From: a virus
Length of the DNA: 39,368 nucleotides
Strand: one strand, 5' to 3'
IMG/VR virus record: IMGVR_UViG_3300040811_001156
Location: 1 to 39,368 of that record
Positions 24,156 through 31,683 of the stretch are shown here, one piece after another. The notes beneath the pieces are model-generated. The model searched no databases. It was given only the letters and a program-made list of their open reading frames with translations, and was not told the origin of the DNA. The first letter of the stretch is position 1; the number at the start of each line of letters is the position of its first letter. Made by a program: the position numbers and the translations under genes.

Positions 24156-25506
24156 CATACAAGATATTATTCTTCGGAGTTTCTTTACAAACGAAGATTA
24201 TATGCGTAGAGTGGTTCCTTTTATGGAACCAGATTACTTTGAGGGTGATCAGAAAAATATTTTTAAATCATTTGTGCGGTATGTTGCGAAGTACAACAAT
24301 GCTCCGACGATAGAATCGTTCAAGATCACTGCAAAAGAGGAGGGGATGAATCAGGAACTATATGATCAGATCCCTTCCTTGTTTACTCCAGTCGATGCTG
24401 AGTTTGATTGGTTGATAGATAAAACCGAGAAATGGTGTCAAGATAGAGCAGTCTATAATGCCATCATGGAATCAATTACGATCATCGACGGTAAACATCC
24501 AACGATGACCAAAAATGCATTGCCAGATATCCTGTCTAATGCATTGGGGGTGACCTTTGACACGAACATTGGTCACGATTACATTGAGAACTTGGATCAA
24601 CGATATGAGTTCTATCATGAGAGAGAAGAGAGGATTCCATTTGATCTCGAGTATTTTAACAGCATTACAAAGGGTGGTTTACCAAACAAGTCACTTAACA
24701 TTGCACTCGCAGGAACTGGTGTCGGTAAGTCTCTTTTTATGTGCCATTGCGCTGCTAACGTACTGACGCAGAGTAAAAATGTTCTATACATAACTATGGA
24801 AATGGCAGAGGAACGCATCGCTGAACGTATCGATGCGAATCTATTTGACCTGCCCATTGATCAGATTGAATCATTGTCCCGTGACATGTTTCGTGATCGA
24901 GTGATGAGAATCGCCGAACGAACTACAGGTAAACTGATCATCAAAGAGTATCCAACTGGTCAGGCACATGCTGGTCATTTCCGTGCGTTACTGAACGAAT
25001 TGAAACTCAAGAAGAAATTTGTACCAGATATGATCTTTATTGACTATCTGAACATCTGTGCTTCTTCGAGGATGAAGGGTATGGGTGGATCAATCAACTC
25101 TTATTCCTACATCAAGGCGATTGCAGAGGAGATACGAGGTCTTGCAGTAGAGTTTGACCTTCCTATCATGTCTGCAACGCAAACAACGAGAAGCGGTTTC
25201 TCGTCGTCTGATCCAGGTCTTGAAGATACTTCAGAATCTTTTGGTTTGCCTGCAACAGCAGACTTAATGTTTGCGTTGATTAGCAATGACGAACTTGCTG
25301 AGAATAATCAGATCATGGTTAAACAGTTGAAGAACCGATACAATGATCCAACGCACAATAAGAGATTTGTCGTTGGTGTTGATCGGTCTAAGATGAAACT
25401 GTTTGATGCTGAGGAAACAGCACAAATCGACATTGTTGATGATGGACCAGTTTTTGACAAGACTGACGCCGGAAAACTTGTCAGTATAGAAGGGTTCAAA
25501 ATATGA
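24136..25506 (+). CDS. 41: gp41 replicative helicase (DnaB family)
   Basis: About 456 residues (T4 gp41 475). Ring helicase of the phage primosome. The N-terminal helical domain (FFTNEDYMRRVVPFMEPDYF) resembles T4 gp41. The RecA-like core has Walker A AGTGVGKS, NVLYITMEMAEERIAERID, Walker B DMIFIDYLNI, PIMSATQTTRSGF and a final KNRYNDP. The start is a GTG at 24136 or a TTG at 24145; the latter has GGTGAG directly upstream as RBS. The acidic C-terminal tail of T4 gp41 is shorter here. Confidence 0.95.
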   Translation: MRKLSDNIQDIILRSFFTNEDYMRRVVPFMEPDYFEGDQKNIFKSFVRYVAKYNNAPTIESFKITAKEEGMNQELYDQIPSLFTPVDAEFDWLIDKTEKWCQDRAVYNAIMESITIIDGKHPTMTKNALPDILSNALGVTFDTNIGHDYIENLDQRYEFYHEREERIPFDLEYFNSITKGGLPNKSLNIALAGTGVGKSLFMCHCAANVLTQSKNVLYITMEMAEERIAERIDANLFDLPIDQIESLSRDMFRDRVMRIAERTTGKLIIKEYPTGQAHAGHFRALLNELKLKKKFVPDMIFIDYLNICASSRMKGMGGSINSYSYIKAIAEEIRGLAVEFDLPIMSATQTTRSGFSSSDPGLEDTSESFGLPATADLMFALISNDELAENNQIMVKQLKNRYNDPTHNKRFVVGVDRSKMKLFDAEETAQIDIVDDGPVFDKTDAGKLVSIEGFKI

Positions 25507-25688
25507 ATGATGTAACGCACACAATTGTATCTTTACTCATGTTGATTATGGCGCATTGGTGGGGATATTGGAGAGCAGCTGCAATAGAGAGAACAGAAGG
25601 TGTCAGAGAATGCCTACTCGTTCTTCAAGAAATGGGGGTTATTGGTAATTTTAACGTCGAAGTAGAGGAGATAGACGACGATGAGTAA
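25503..25688 (+). CDS. Small membrane protein downstream of gene 41
   Basis: 61 residues. One membrane segment (about residues 6-24, TIVSLLMLIMAHWWGYW) with an acidic C-terminal tail (VEVEEIDDDE). It overlaps gene 41 by 4 bases and the peroxiredoxin gene by 8. The function is unknown; similar one-pass proteins recur in T4-like phages. Confidence 0.7.
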   Translation: MNDVTHTIVSLLMLIMAHWWGYWRAAAIERTEGVRECLLVLQEMGVIGNFNVEVEEIDDDE

Positions 25689-26205
25689 AGTAGGAACAAA
25701 AGTCCCAGAAGTAACCTTTCACACCCGAGTTCGGGATAATCTTTCGACCGACGTGAATCCGTTTGTGTGGAAAGACGTGACGACAGAGGATTTATTTGCA
25801 GGAAAACGAGTAATTGTATTCAGTCTTCCTGGCGCATTCACACCGACCTGTTCTACATATCAGTTGCCAGACTTTGAAAAGATGTACGAAGATTTCAAAG
25901 CAAAGGGCATCGATGAGATCTACTGCCTGTCAGTAAATGATTCTTTTGTCATGAATAAGTGGGCGCAAGATCAAGACCTGAAGAACATCAAAGTTATCCC
26001 AGATGGTTCTGGTGAGTTCACTCGCGAGATGGGCATGCTTGTAACCAAGGATAATCTTGGGTTTGGTTTGCGGTCTTGGAGATATGCAATGATCGTAAAT
26101 GATGGTGTGATTGAGATGTGGTTTGAAGAACCTGGATTCATGAACGAATGTCCTGATGATCCTTATGGTCGATCTTCACCACAAAATATAATTGATAAAA
26201 TATAA
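25681..26205 (+). CDS. Peroxiredoxin (Prx5/AhpC-TSA type)
   Basis: 174 residues. The active site is PGAFTPTCS with peroxidatic Cys57, embedded in VIVFSLPGAFTPTCSTYQLP. Further Prx5 features are VNDSFVMNKWA, DGSGEFTREMGM and a conserved Arg in GLRSWRYAMIV. It reduces peroxides with thiol donors; the glutaredoxin at 4966 could in principle recycle it (inference). Other Cys residues are present in EIYCLSV and NECPDD, so a resolving Cys is possible. The protein probably limits oxidative stress during infection. Confidence 0.92.
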   Translation: MSKVGTKVPEVTFHTRVRDNLSTDVNPFVWKDVTTEDLFAGKRVIVFSLPGAFTPTCSTYQLPDFEKMYEDFKAKGIDEIYCLSVNDSFVMNKWAQDQDLKNIKVIPDGSGEFTREMGMLVTKDNLGFGLRSWRYAMIVNDGVIEMWFEEPGFMNECPDDPYGRSSPQNIIDKI

Positions 26206-26217
26206 GGAGTCAGTATA

Positions 26218-26394
26218 ATGGGTGTTGATATTAATGATGTGTCTATGATGGTACAAATAATTGATATATGTTCAAAGCGAGGTGCGTTTGAAGGTCCAGA
26301 GTTACAGATGGTGGGACAATTTCGCACCAAATTAGCAACTATCGTAGAAAATGCAAACAAGGAACAGTCTGATGTACAAAGAAATGAAGAATAA
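26218..26394 (+). CDS. 58-residue conserved protein, paralogue of the clamp-linked protein at 13167
   Basis: It encodes MGVDINDVSM then MVQIIDICSKRGAFEGPEL and VGQFRTKLATIVENA, ending in a charged tail. A strong RBS (AAGGAG) lies 10 bases before the ATG. IDxxxxRGxFxGxELxxxGQxR is shared with the protein at 13167. It overlaps the next gene by 23 bases. Function unknown; it is wholly helical by composition. Confidence 0.7.
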   Translation: MGVDINDVSMMVQIIDICSKRGAFEGPELQMVGQFRTKLATIVENANKEQSDVQRNEE

Positions 26395-26656
26395 GGTGGT
26401 CACTGTGCTGACTCCTCTTGGTGAAATGATCGGTAGACTTGAATCTGTCGACACTACTTCGGTTACATTGAAAGATCCACGGTTGTTCATCTCCCAAGAT
26501 GGTGGTGGTGGATTCGCTCCTGGGATTTCTATGACAGGAGAAATGAACCCAAAAGAGGTAACTTATCAATTGAATAATGTTATCGCTATTTTGAAGTCTC
26601 ATGATGATATTGAGAAAGGATGGCAACAGGCAACGAGCGGTATTGTTCTTCAATAG
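26372..26656 (+). CDS. LSm-like small phage protein
   Basis: 94 residues from the ATG at 26372, which has GGAA upstream; an earlier in-frame ATG at 26351 is possible. The sequence looks like a small Sm-type barrel: KNKVVTVLTPLGEMIGRLES, then TTSVTLKDPRLFI, a Gly-rich loop (DGGGGFAP), and TYQLNNVIAIL as closing strand, followed by a short helix. It is architecturally like the protein at 2779. The function is not known. Confidence 0.6.
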   Translation: MYKEMKNKVVTVLTPLGEMIGRLESVDTTSVTLKDPRLFISQDGGGGFAPGISMTGEMNPKEVTYQLNNVIAILKSHDDIEKGWQQATSGIVLQ

Positions 26657-26664
26657 GAGGATTT

Positions 26665-26901
26665 ATGGCGGGAAAAGGAAGCAAACCAAGACCATTGAGT
26701 GTCAGTCAAAAACAGTTCGATGATGCATGGGACAGAATTTTCAGTAATAATAATCCACTGAAAGGAACACCGCCTGTTCCTGATATACCAGACCCAGATA
26801 AATATTGGAAGCACTCTTGCACTGTAGAGATGGGTGTGATGTTTATCGGAAAAAACGAAACCTGCAACTACTGCGGAGCATGGGAAGAGGACGATGAATA
26901 A
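26665..26901 (+). CDS. Small conserved protein with C-terminal zinc-binding-like CxxC
   Basis: 78 residues. It starts MAGKGSKPRPLSVSQKQFDD, a motif I recognise from small T4-like phage proteins of unknown function. WDRIFSNNNPLKGT follows, and the C-terminus has HSC then CNYCGAW, which could hold a zinc ion. RBS AGGAGG is 5 bases before the ATG at 26665. It overlaps the next gene by 8 bases. Confidence 0.75.
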   Translation: MAGKGSKPRPLSVSQKQFDDAWDRIFSNNNPLKGTPPVPDIPDPDKYWKHSCTVEMGVMFIGKNETCNYCGAWEEDDE

Positions 26902-27082
26902 AGAAGCAATCACTGTTAAAATTACAGGATGTTCTCATGGTGGTTGGTATCGTGATATGATCGGACAAACCTACACTGTATTCGAAGATAGTGAAGTCGA
27001 ATACATATGTCGCGCAAACGACGGGTTTTTAAATTTTATCCTGAAGAAGGATTGTGAAGTGTTGGAGTTTAATAATGAGTGA
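26894..27082 (+). CDS. Small beta-rich hypothetical protein
   Basis: 62 residues: AITVKITGCSHGGWYRDMIG, then TYTVFEDSEVEYICRA and a final NFILKKDCEVLEF. The pattern of short strands with Gly-Trp-Tyr turns suggests an SH3-like barrel. It overlaps both neighbours, so it is translated as part of the 26.2-28.2 kb run of small genes. I do not know its function. Confidence 0.6.
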   Translation: MNKEAITVKITGCSHGGWYRDMIGQTYTVFEDSEVEYICRANDGFLNFILKKDCEVLEFNNE

Positions 27083-27338
27083 GATCTTTGATTTTGGATT
27101 CACCGCAGTAGACGAGCAAGAACTTGAAGCAGTACAAACCACAGTAAAAGAACTTGATACTGCGAGTGCTACTGCTGAAGAGGCACGTGTACGACTTGAT
27201 AAGTTGTACAATGCCATTCAACCTTTGTTGAATAACCTGAAGGCAAATCCAGAGAAGGATTACATTTACTGGCCAGAACGACTGTCGAAAGTGGAGCAGT
27301 TTTCGGATCTACTCGATTCGATTTATGGTGGCAAGTGA
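27075..27338 (+). CDS. Coiled-coil conserved hypothetical protein
   Basis: 87 residues, starting MSEIFDFGFTAVDEQELEAV, a stretch that looks conserved in marine T4-like phages. Residues 20-60 are heptad-like (Leu, Ala, Val), then KDYIYWPERLSKVEQF. The start at 27075 has TTGGAG upstream and overlaps the previous stop. The 3' end overlaps the Dam methylase GTG (GTGA). Function unknown. Confidence 0.7.
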   Translation: MSEIFDFGFTAVDEQELEAVQTTVKELDTASATAEEARVRLDKLYNAIQPLLNNLKANPEKDYIYWPERLSKVEQFSDLLDSIYGGK

Positions 27339-28213
27339 AAGATCTAAAAACACCACTGCGATATCCTGGCGGTAAATCTCGTGCTGTTAAGTTTCTCTTC
27401 TCGCAAGAGAACATGCCAGCACGTGAGATAAAAGAGTATCGAGAATGTTTCCTCGGAGGTGGGAGTTGTGCCATCTATTTCTCGATGGCAAATCCCAGCA
27501 TTCCTGTTTGGGTCAACGACAAGTATTACAATCTCTTTTGTTTCTGGACCAGTCTACAAAAAGACGGAAAGAAACTTGCCGAAAAATTGCATCAAGTAAA
27601 AACCGAACTGGACTCAGCAGAGGATTCACTCCAAGCACATCTTGATTACTACCACGTAATGCGTGAAGGACTGAACACTGCTGAAGATCCATTTGAGATC
27701 GCATGGCAGTTCTACGTTATGAATCGTTGTTCGTTCTCTGGTCTCGGTGAGACAACTGGATCGTTTAGCAAAGACGCTTGTCGTGATCTGTTCACATATA
27801 ACCTGATCGCAAAGTTGCCAAAGTTTGCTCATGTGACACGCAATTGGAGAATAACCAACGAGGACTACTCTGCACTGCTGGAGGGGAGCGAGGACACATT
27901 TATTTTTGCTGACCCACCATATGACATTAAATCATTTATCTACGGTAATAACGGTGATATGCACGACTCGTTTTGCCATAAAAGATTTCACGATCAGATA
28001 GACGAGAGTGAAAGTATGGTAATGATCACCTATAACTCTAACGAAACTTTAAAGGAAGCATACACTGGGTGGAATCAGTTGGAGTGGGATCTCACTTACA
28101 CGATGCATTCCGGCGAGAAATATCTTGCCGACCAACACAACAGAAAAGAGTTACTATTGAGAAACTATGAATGCGCATCAAAGAACACATTAGAAGATTT
28201 CTTTGATATATAA
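27335..28213 (+). CDS. dam: Dam-type DNA adenine-N6 methyltransferase
   Basis: 292 residues, D12 class. It opens TPLRYPGGKSRAVKFL (SAM-binding element), then ECFLGGGS (37-44) and the catalytic DPPY in FADPPYD near 192, and ends with a strand carrying HNRKELLLRNY. T4 Dam methylates GATC; the same specificity is likely but not shown here. GATC is frequent by eye and not avoided in the window. The C-terminus is NTLEDFFDI, the same tail type as in gp43 and the TET/JBP enzyme. Start GTG. Confidence 0.9.
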   Translation: MKDLKTPLRYPGGKSRAVKFLFSQENMPAREIKEYRECFLGGGSCAIYFSMANPSIPVWVNDKYYNLFCFWTSLQKDGKKLAEKLHQVKTELDSAEDSLQAHLDYYHVMREGLNTAEDPFEIAWQFYVMNRCSFSGLGETTGSFSKDACRDLFTYNLIAKLPKFAHVTRNWRITNEDYSALLEGSEDTFIFADPPYDIKSFIYGNNGDMHDSFCHKRFHDQIDESESMVMITYNSNETLKEAYTGWNQLEWDLTYTMHSGEKYLADQHNRKELLLRNYECASKNTLEDFFDI

Positions 28214-28232
28214 TTCTTTTGGGGACAATGAG

Positions 28233-28400
28233 ATGAAGTTCCATAAACTTGACGAAAAAATTGTCGAGAGAGCACAGGAACCAACCGAACTAGAAATTTA
28301 TAAGGCACGGTGGGTGTGGTATCATACCATACTGGCAATTGAGATATTTCTTACCAATGTTTTACTCATCGCAATCTTGATGGTTCTGGCGTTTAAATGA
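28233..28400 (+). CDS. Small C-tail-anchored membrane protein
   Basis: 55 residues from the ATG at 28233, with GGGGA upstream. The first 30 residues are soluble and charged (KLDEKIVERAQEPTELEIYK); the last 25 are one membrane segment (IFLTNVLLIAILMVLAF). The stop overlaps the next start by 4 bases. Function unknown. Confidence 0.65.
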   Translation: MKFHKLDEKIVERAQEPTELEIYKARWVWYHTILAIEIFLTNVLLIAILMVLAFK

Positions 28401-29347
28401 AAGTAGTCAATTGGAGAGGCATGCATGGATACGGCGACTTTGTACCACCATTCACTTTTGCATTCAACGAGTCGGTTCGACTCGACGATGATGTGCATGT
28501 TATTTTCCACTTTGTAACTCCACAGAGAAAATTCAAACCACAAGACACAAACACATACGAAGAAATTATCGAGTTCGTTTACGATAATATCGACAGGAAG
28601 GATGTAACAAAGAACATAACATGGGAGGCACGATACAATGTGCCGTATGAATATATCCCAGAGCCGATGCATTCTAACTCAGTTGATGCAATGTATGGCA
28701 TTCATAACTTTCGTGCCTGCAATGAAGAGTATCTGTGGCGTGGTAGAAACGAAACTGAAATCGCCATGGTTTCGACGATTAATCATGCAGAGAAATTTCG
28801 CGACATAAAATATCGCAATCAACCTATCGGTATCAAAAGTTGGAAAGATCCCTGGCCAGATAGATGGCAAGAGTTTGCTGAGAAATTTGAACGGATAGGG
28901 TTTACTGTTCGACATATTCATTATGATATGGGAGTGAAGGAGATTGCCGAGATTATCAGGGATTGTGGTATGGTATACAGTTACCATGCAGGTGCTGCTT
29001 GGTTAGCAAGATGGCAATGTGCGCCGATGGTTGTTGTGTCTGGAACCAAACATTTTAGTGAGGGGATATTCCCTTGGTCTGTTTGGTACGGTGAAAAGAG
29101 TTTTGACGAGATACCATTTAAGATCTTTGATGATATCGAAATCAGTCTGGGACGCAGAGATAAATATTTGTTCAATGCCGAATTATACAAATATGCAGTT
29201 CCAGGAACTCACGTTTGGCAAAACCTGCAAAAATACTTTCACCTCCGATCATGGCCATATGTGAGTCACTCTGGTGCAAAGCAGTGGGAAAGATATTTCG
29301 CAAAAGAACAAAAAGACATTGAAAAAGTTTTGGAGAAATTAAATTGA
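28397..29347 (+). CDS. GT-B fold glycosyltransferase-like protein (GT9-like)
   Basis: 316 residues. The C-terminal half is the nucleotide-sugar-binding side of a GT-B enzyme: VKEIAEIIRDCGMVYSYHAG, then AAWLARWQCAPMVVVSG, as in heptosyltransferase-like proteins, where a His or Ser near the GxxH loop contacts the donor. The N-terminal half (MKVVNWRGMHGYGDFVPP) has the GxGD acceptor-side loop of that fold. It is coupled to a GT-A enzyme downstream. Possible substrates are phage DNA bases or host surface sugars; the sequence does not decide. Confidence 0.65.
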   Translation: MKVVNWRGMHGYGDFVPPFTFAFNESVRLDDDVHVIFHFVTPQRKFKPQDTNTYEEIIEFVYDNIDRKDVTKNITWEARYNVPYEYIPEPMHSNSVDAMYGIHNFRACNEEYLWRGRNETEIAMVSTINHAEKFRDIKYRNQPIGIKSWKDPWPDRWQEFAEKFERIGFTVRHIHYDMGVKEIAEIIRDCGMVYSYHAGAAWLARWQCAPMVVVSGTKHFSEGIFPWSVWYGEKSFDEIPFKIFDDIEISLGRRDKYLFNAELYKYAVPGTHVWQNLQKYFHLRSWPYVSHSGAKQWERYFAKEQKDIEKVLEKLN

Positions 29348-30018
29348 TATTTGTTGGTTATGACCCAAAGGAACAATTGGCGTTCAACATTTGTAGATAC
29401 TCAATCATGCAGGTTTCTAAGATGACTGTGTTTCGTGTATTCTCCGAAACAATTGACTATTATTGCCGAGACTTTGGCGAACCGCAGTCGACTGACTTCA
29501 CCTTCACTCGGTTTCTTGTACCTCACCTGTGCAACTTCGAAGGTTATTCGATATTCTGTGACAGTGACTTCCTGTTTCTTGAAGATCCACAGAAACTATT
29601 AGACATCGCAGCTGCGAATCCAGACAAAGCAGTTCATGTGGTGAAGCATCCAAACTATGTGCCAAAATCTGATCTGAAAATGGACGGCAAACCACAACAC
29701 AGAGCACCGAGAAAAAACTGGGCATCACTCATGGTGTTCAATAACAGTCATCCATCCACTAAAACTCTCACTCTTGATTACATCAACAATCATCCGAGGG
29801 GGAGAGACTTTCATGATATGACGTGGGTGAAGGACGATGAAATCGGATCCCTGCCTCTTGAGTGGAACTGCCTCGACGGATACTATGATCTTGAAAACCC
29901 CCACGCAATTCACTATACCGACGGTGGTCCATGGCATGGGGTCACCAACACCCAGTACAGTCATCTATGGGAAGAAATGTATGCTATGTGGCCTCCTGGG
30001 AAATGGAGCAAAGTATGA
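29344..30018 (+). CDS. GT-A type glycosyltransferase (GT8-like)
   Basis: 224 residues. The start is TTG (TTGA overlap). A DxD metal/nucleotide-sugar motif is in SIFCDSDFLFLED (Asp73 and Asp75), preceded by the FTRFLVPHLCNFEGY segment. Later, NWASLMVFNNSHP and LPLEWNCLDGYYD followed by HYTDGGPWHG fit GT8-type donor and acceptor loops. Such enzymes occur in many T4-like phages. With the GT-B gene it forms a two-gene module between Dam and a zinc-binding protein. Confidence 0.78.
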   Translation: MIFVGYDPKEQLAFNICRYSIMQVSKMTVFRVFSETIDYYCRDFGEPQSTDFTFTRFLVPHLCNFEGYSIFCDSDFLFLEDPQKLLDIAAANPDKAVHVVKHPNYVPKSDLKMDGKPQHRAPRKNWASLMVFNNSHPSTKTLTLDYINNHPRGRDFHDMTWVKDDEIGSLPLEWNCLDGYYDLENPHAIHYTDGGPWHGVTNTQYSHLWEEMYAMWPPGKWSKV

Positions 30019-30518
30019 ACGGGTTTAGAAAAATGCAACAACGATTGCGTGCAGAAGGTTGGTATGTGGGGTGGAACTTACCCTGCTGTCAAAGTTGTGC
30101 ATGGGCAGATTTGCCCTACGAGTTCGAAGACGGCACTGAAATAGATTTTAGTAAAGTGCTGTTTAATCACAGTCAAGATTGTGAGGTAGATTTAGAAGGA
30201 GATGACTGTCCTGCATGTGACGGCAAAGGCGGCGACGAATCCGAAGACGGTGAGTGGTTTGATTGTGAACGCTGTGATGGCGAAGGATATGTGTTCAAAG
30301 CATACGATGGTGACAGGGCAGACCTAGATGAAAGTGTACATGGGTTCACTTGTTTAACACCCGAGGCACAACACCACAGTACATTCTGTTTCGCTGGCGA
30401 CAAAGAGGGTGTTAAGAACCTCAAAGCAATCCTTCCTATTATCGAAGAGTGTGGTTGCAGTTGGACTTGGAATCAAAAAGGCGATCAACGTATTGAAATA
30501 AGTTGGGATAACAAATGA
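30015..30518 (+). CDS. Zinc-finger protein with DnaJ-type CxxCxGxG motifs
   Basis: 167 residues from the ATG at 30015, with GGAG upstream. The N-terminal segment is GWYVGWNLPCCQSCAWADL. The centre has two CxxCxGxG repeats: CPACDGKGG and CERCDGEGY, typical of the zinc-binding fold in DnaJ. The C-terminal part (NLKAILPIIEECGCSWTWNQ) is a small alpha-beta domain. The role could be chaperone-like or nucleic-acid binding; not determined. It is the last gene before the early region. Confidence 0.7.
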   Translation: MNGFRKMQQRLRAEGWYVGWNLPCCQSCAWADLPYEFEDGTEIDFSKVLFNHSQDCEVDLEGDDCPACDGKGGDESEDGEWFDCERCDGEGYVFKAYDGDRADLDESVHGFTCLTPEAQHHSTFCFAGDKEGVKNLKAILPIIEECGCSWTWNQKGDQRIEISWDNK

Positions 30519-30527
30519 GTAAGTATG

Positions 30528-30647
30528 TAAGTTGTTGATTTTACAGCAGATTTTCATACCATATACAAAATGGCTATATCCATATAAAAACTCGGTATAA
30601 AAAAACCTGAAAAATAGCTTGCCGATTCTGAAAAATGAGCGTAGAAT
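30528..30647 (+). promoter_or_regulatory. Promoter region with upstream TAAGTTGTTGATT element
   Basis: The element is at 30528-30540. The best boxes are TTGCCG (30619-30624) and TAGAAT (30642-30647) with 17 bases between. Unlike the other four copies, the element is 78 bases from the -35 box. The intervening stretch is A/T-rich with two CCATATA words. It probably drives the genes at 30687 and 30866. This gap (30519-30686) holds no gene I can support. Confidence 0.6.
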
Positions 30648-30686
30648 ATCCTTTCGACAGTTGGTCGAGCAATTTAAGGAGATTTT

Positions 30687-30869
30687 ATGTTTTTCAAAAC
30701 GCCGCTTACAGAACGTATTCAACGGTTTTTAGATAACTACCCCAACGCAACGTACATACCAGTACACCCCGACGATTACGCGATTTTAGAAAGCGCTAAC
30801 GCATTAGAAAAATTTCCCCTACCGTTTAAAGAGTTAGGAAAAATTTACGCCGAGGAATTTGAAGAGTGA
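30687..30869 (+). CDS. Small hypothetical protein, first gene of the early region
   Basis: 60 residues, acidic: MFFKTPLTERIQRFLDNYPN then YIPVHPDDYAILES and KELGKIYAEEFEE. RBS AAGGAG is 8 bases upstream of the ATG. It overlaps the GIY-YIG gene (GTGA). I do not recognise the family; small acidic early proteins of T4-like phages often act on host factors, but nothing here shows that. Confidence 0.65.
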   Translation: MFFKTPLTERIQRFLDNYPNATYIPVHPDDYAILESANALEKFPLPFKELGKIYAEEFEE

Positions 30870-31528
30870 AACCGACCGGCGAATTTTTCGCCACTCTGGG
30901 TCAGTATGTGTACGCATATATTGACCCCGACTCTGGTAACTGGTTGTACACTGGTAAAGGCAACGGTGATCGATGCTGGCATCACGTGGATGATAAAGAG
31001 TATGACCCAGAGTGGTGTCACATCATTGCTCGAAACCTTGAAGTGTTTGCCAAGAAAGACTGGCAATCCTTCTGTATCGAATCATTTCTAATTCAATTCA
31101 TGAATCCCAGAGACAACAGTGTTTCTGGTCATTACAAGGACTGCTTTATTATGAAAACTTTAGCCTCTCTTTTCAAAGACCATGTCGACGCACAACGTGA
31201 TATGTTCAAAGAGTTATTTGAATTGGTTGAAAACAACATGGAACTATTTGACAGTCGTGTTGGGTTCACCGAGTCGCGACAAACATCTTTTTATATCGAG
31301 ACACGTATGCGGGAGTCTACCTATCTCGGAATGAAGTTTAATGCCGACGACACCATCAGGGTGGTCCTGAAGTCTAACAAAGGCGGCGATCACTTCAAAT
31401 CTTTGTGCGCAGGTGTTGAAGATATCCTTCAAGGTGACCGACCAACGAATCTTGGTTCTGACAATATTTCATTCCTTGCCGCGACTCAAGAGGAAGCACT
31501 GCGGTTCTGGGCAGACTTCCACGCCTAA
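30866..31528 (+). CDS. GIY-YIG family nuclease-like protein
   Basis: 220 residues, GTG start. The GIY-YIG core is at the N-terminus: YVYAYIDPDSGNWLYTGKG (14-32), where YVY and LYTG correspond to the GIY and YIG strands, and GKGNGDRCWHH supplies the conserved Arg and His. A C-terminal extension (100-220) with a strand-rich end is of unknown type. It may cut host DNA or act as a homing-type enzyme; a role in host DNA breakdown is an inference from the early position. Its TAA stop begins the next promoter cassette. Confidence 0.75.
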   Translation: MKPTGEFFATLGQYVYAYIDPDSGNWLYTGKGNGDRCWHHVDDKEYDPEWCHIIARNLEVFAKKDWQSFCIESFLIQFMNPRDNSVSGHYKDCFIMKTLASLFKDHVDAQRDMFKELFELVENNMELFDSRVGFTESRQTSFYIETRMRESTYLGMKFNADDTIRVVLKSNKGGDHFKSLCAGVEDILQGDRPTNLGSDNISFLAATQEEALRFWADFHA

Positions 31529-31587
31529 GTTGTTGATTTAATTCAGTTTTTAGTGATGTTGACATTTTCAGCAAATTGAGAGAGAAT
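31526..31587 (+). promoter_or_regulatory. Early promoter cassette, copy 2
   Basis: TAAGTTGTTGATT (31526-31538, its TAA being the stop codon of the nuclease gene), 20 bases, TTGACA (31559-31564), 17 bases, GAGAAT (31582-31587). It feeds a leader with a terminator-like hairpin before the gene at 31684. Confidence 0.85.
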
Positions 31588-31601
31588 ATCGTCAATGGTT
31601 T

Positions 31602-31666
31602 GGGGTGTGTCGTGCTTTCGAAAATTGCTACCGACTGCTATGTGGCACGGCACCCCAGTTTTTTTT
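31602..31666 (+). terminator. Leader hairpin with T8 run (attenuator or short-RNA terminator)
   Basis: GGGGTG (31602-31607) pairs with CACCCC (31651-31656), and CGTGC (31611-31615) pairs with GCACG (31645-31649), with a small bulge between. Eight T residues follow (31659-31666). The hairpin starts about 8 bases after the expected transcription start and ends 17 bases before the next ATG, so it can stop most transcripts as a roughly 70-base RNA. Confidence 0.65.
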
Positions 31667-31683
31667 AATGTTTGGAGATGTTT

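Noticed and set aside
30561-30589. A promoter at the standard cassette distance from the first TAAGTTGTTGATT
   Set aside because: At the expected place the sequence is ATATAC with no good -35 box; the boxes at 30619 and 30642 are much better.
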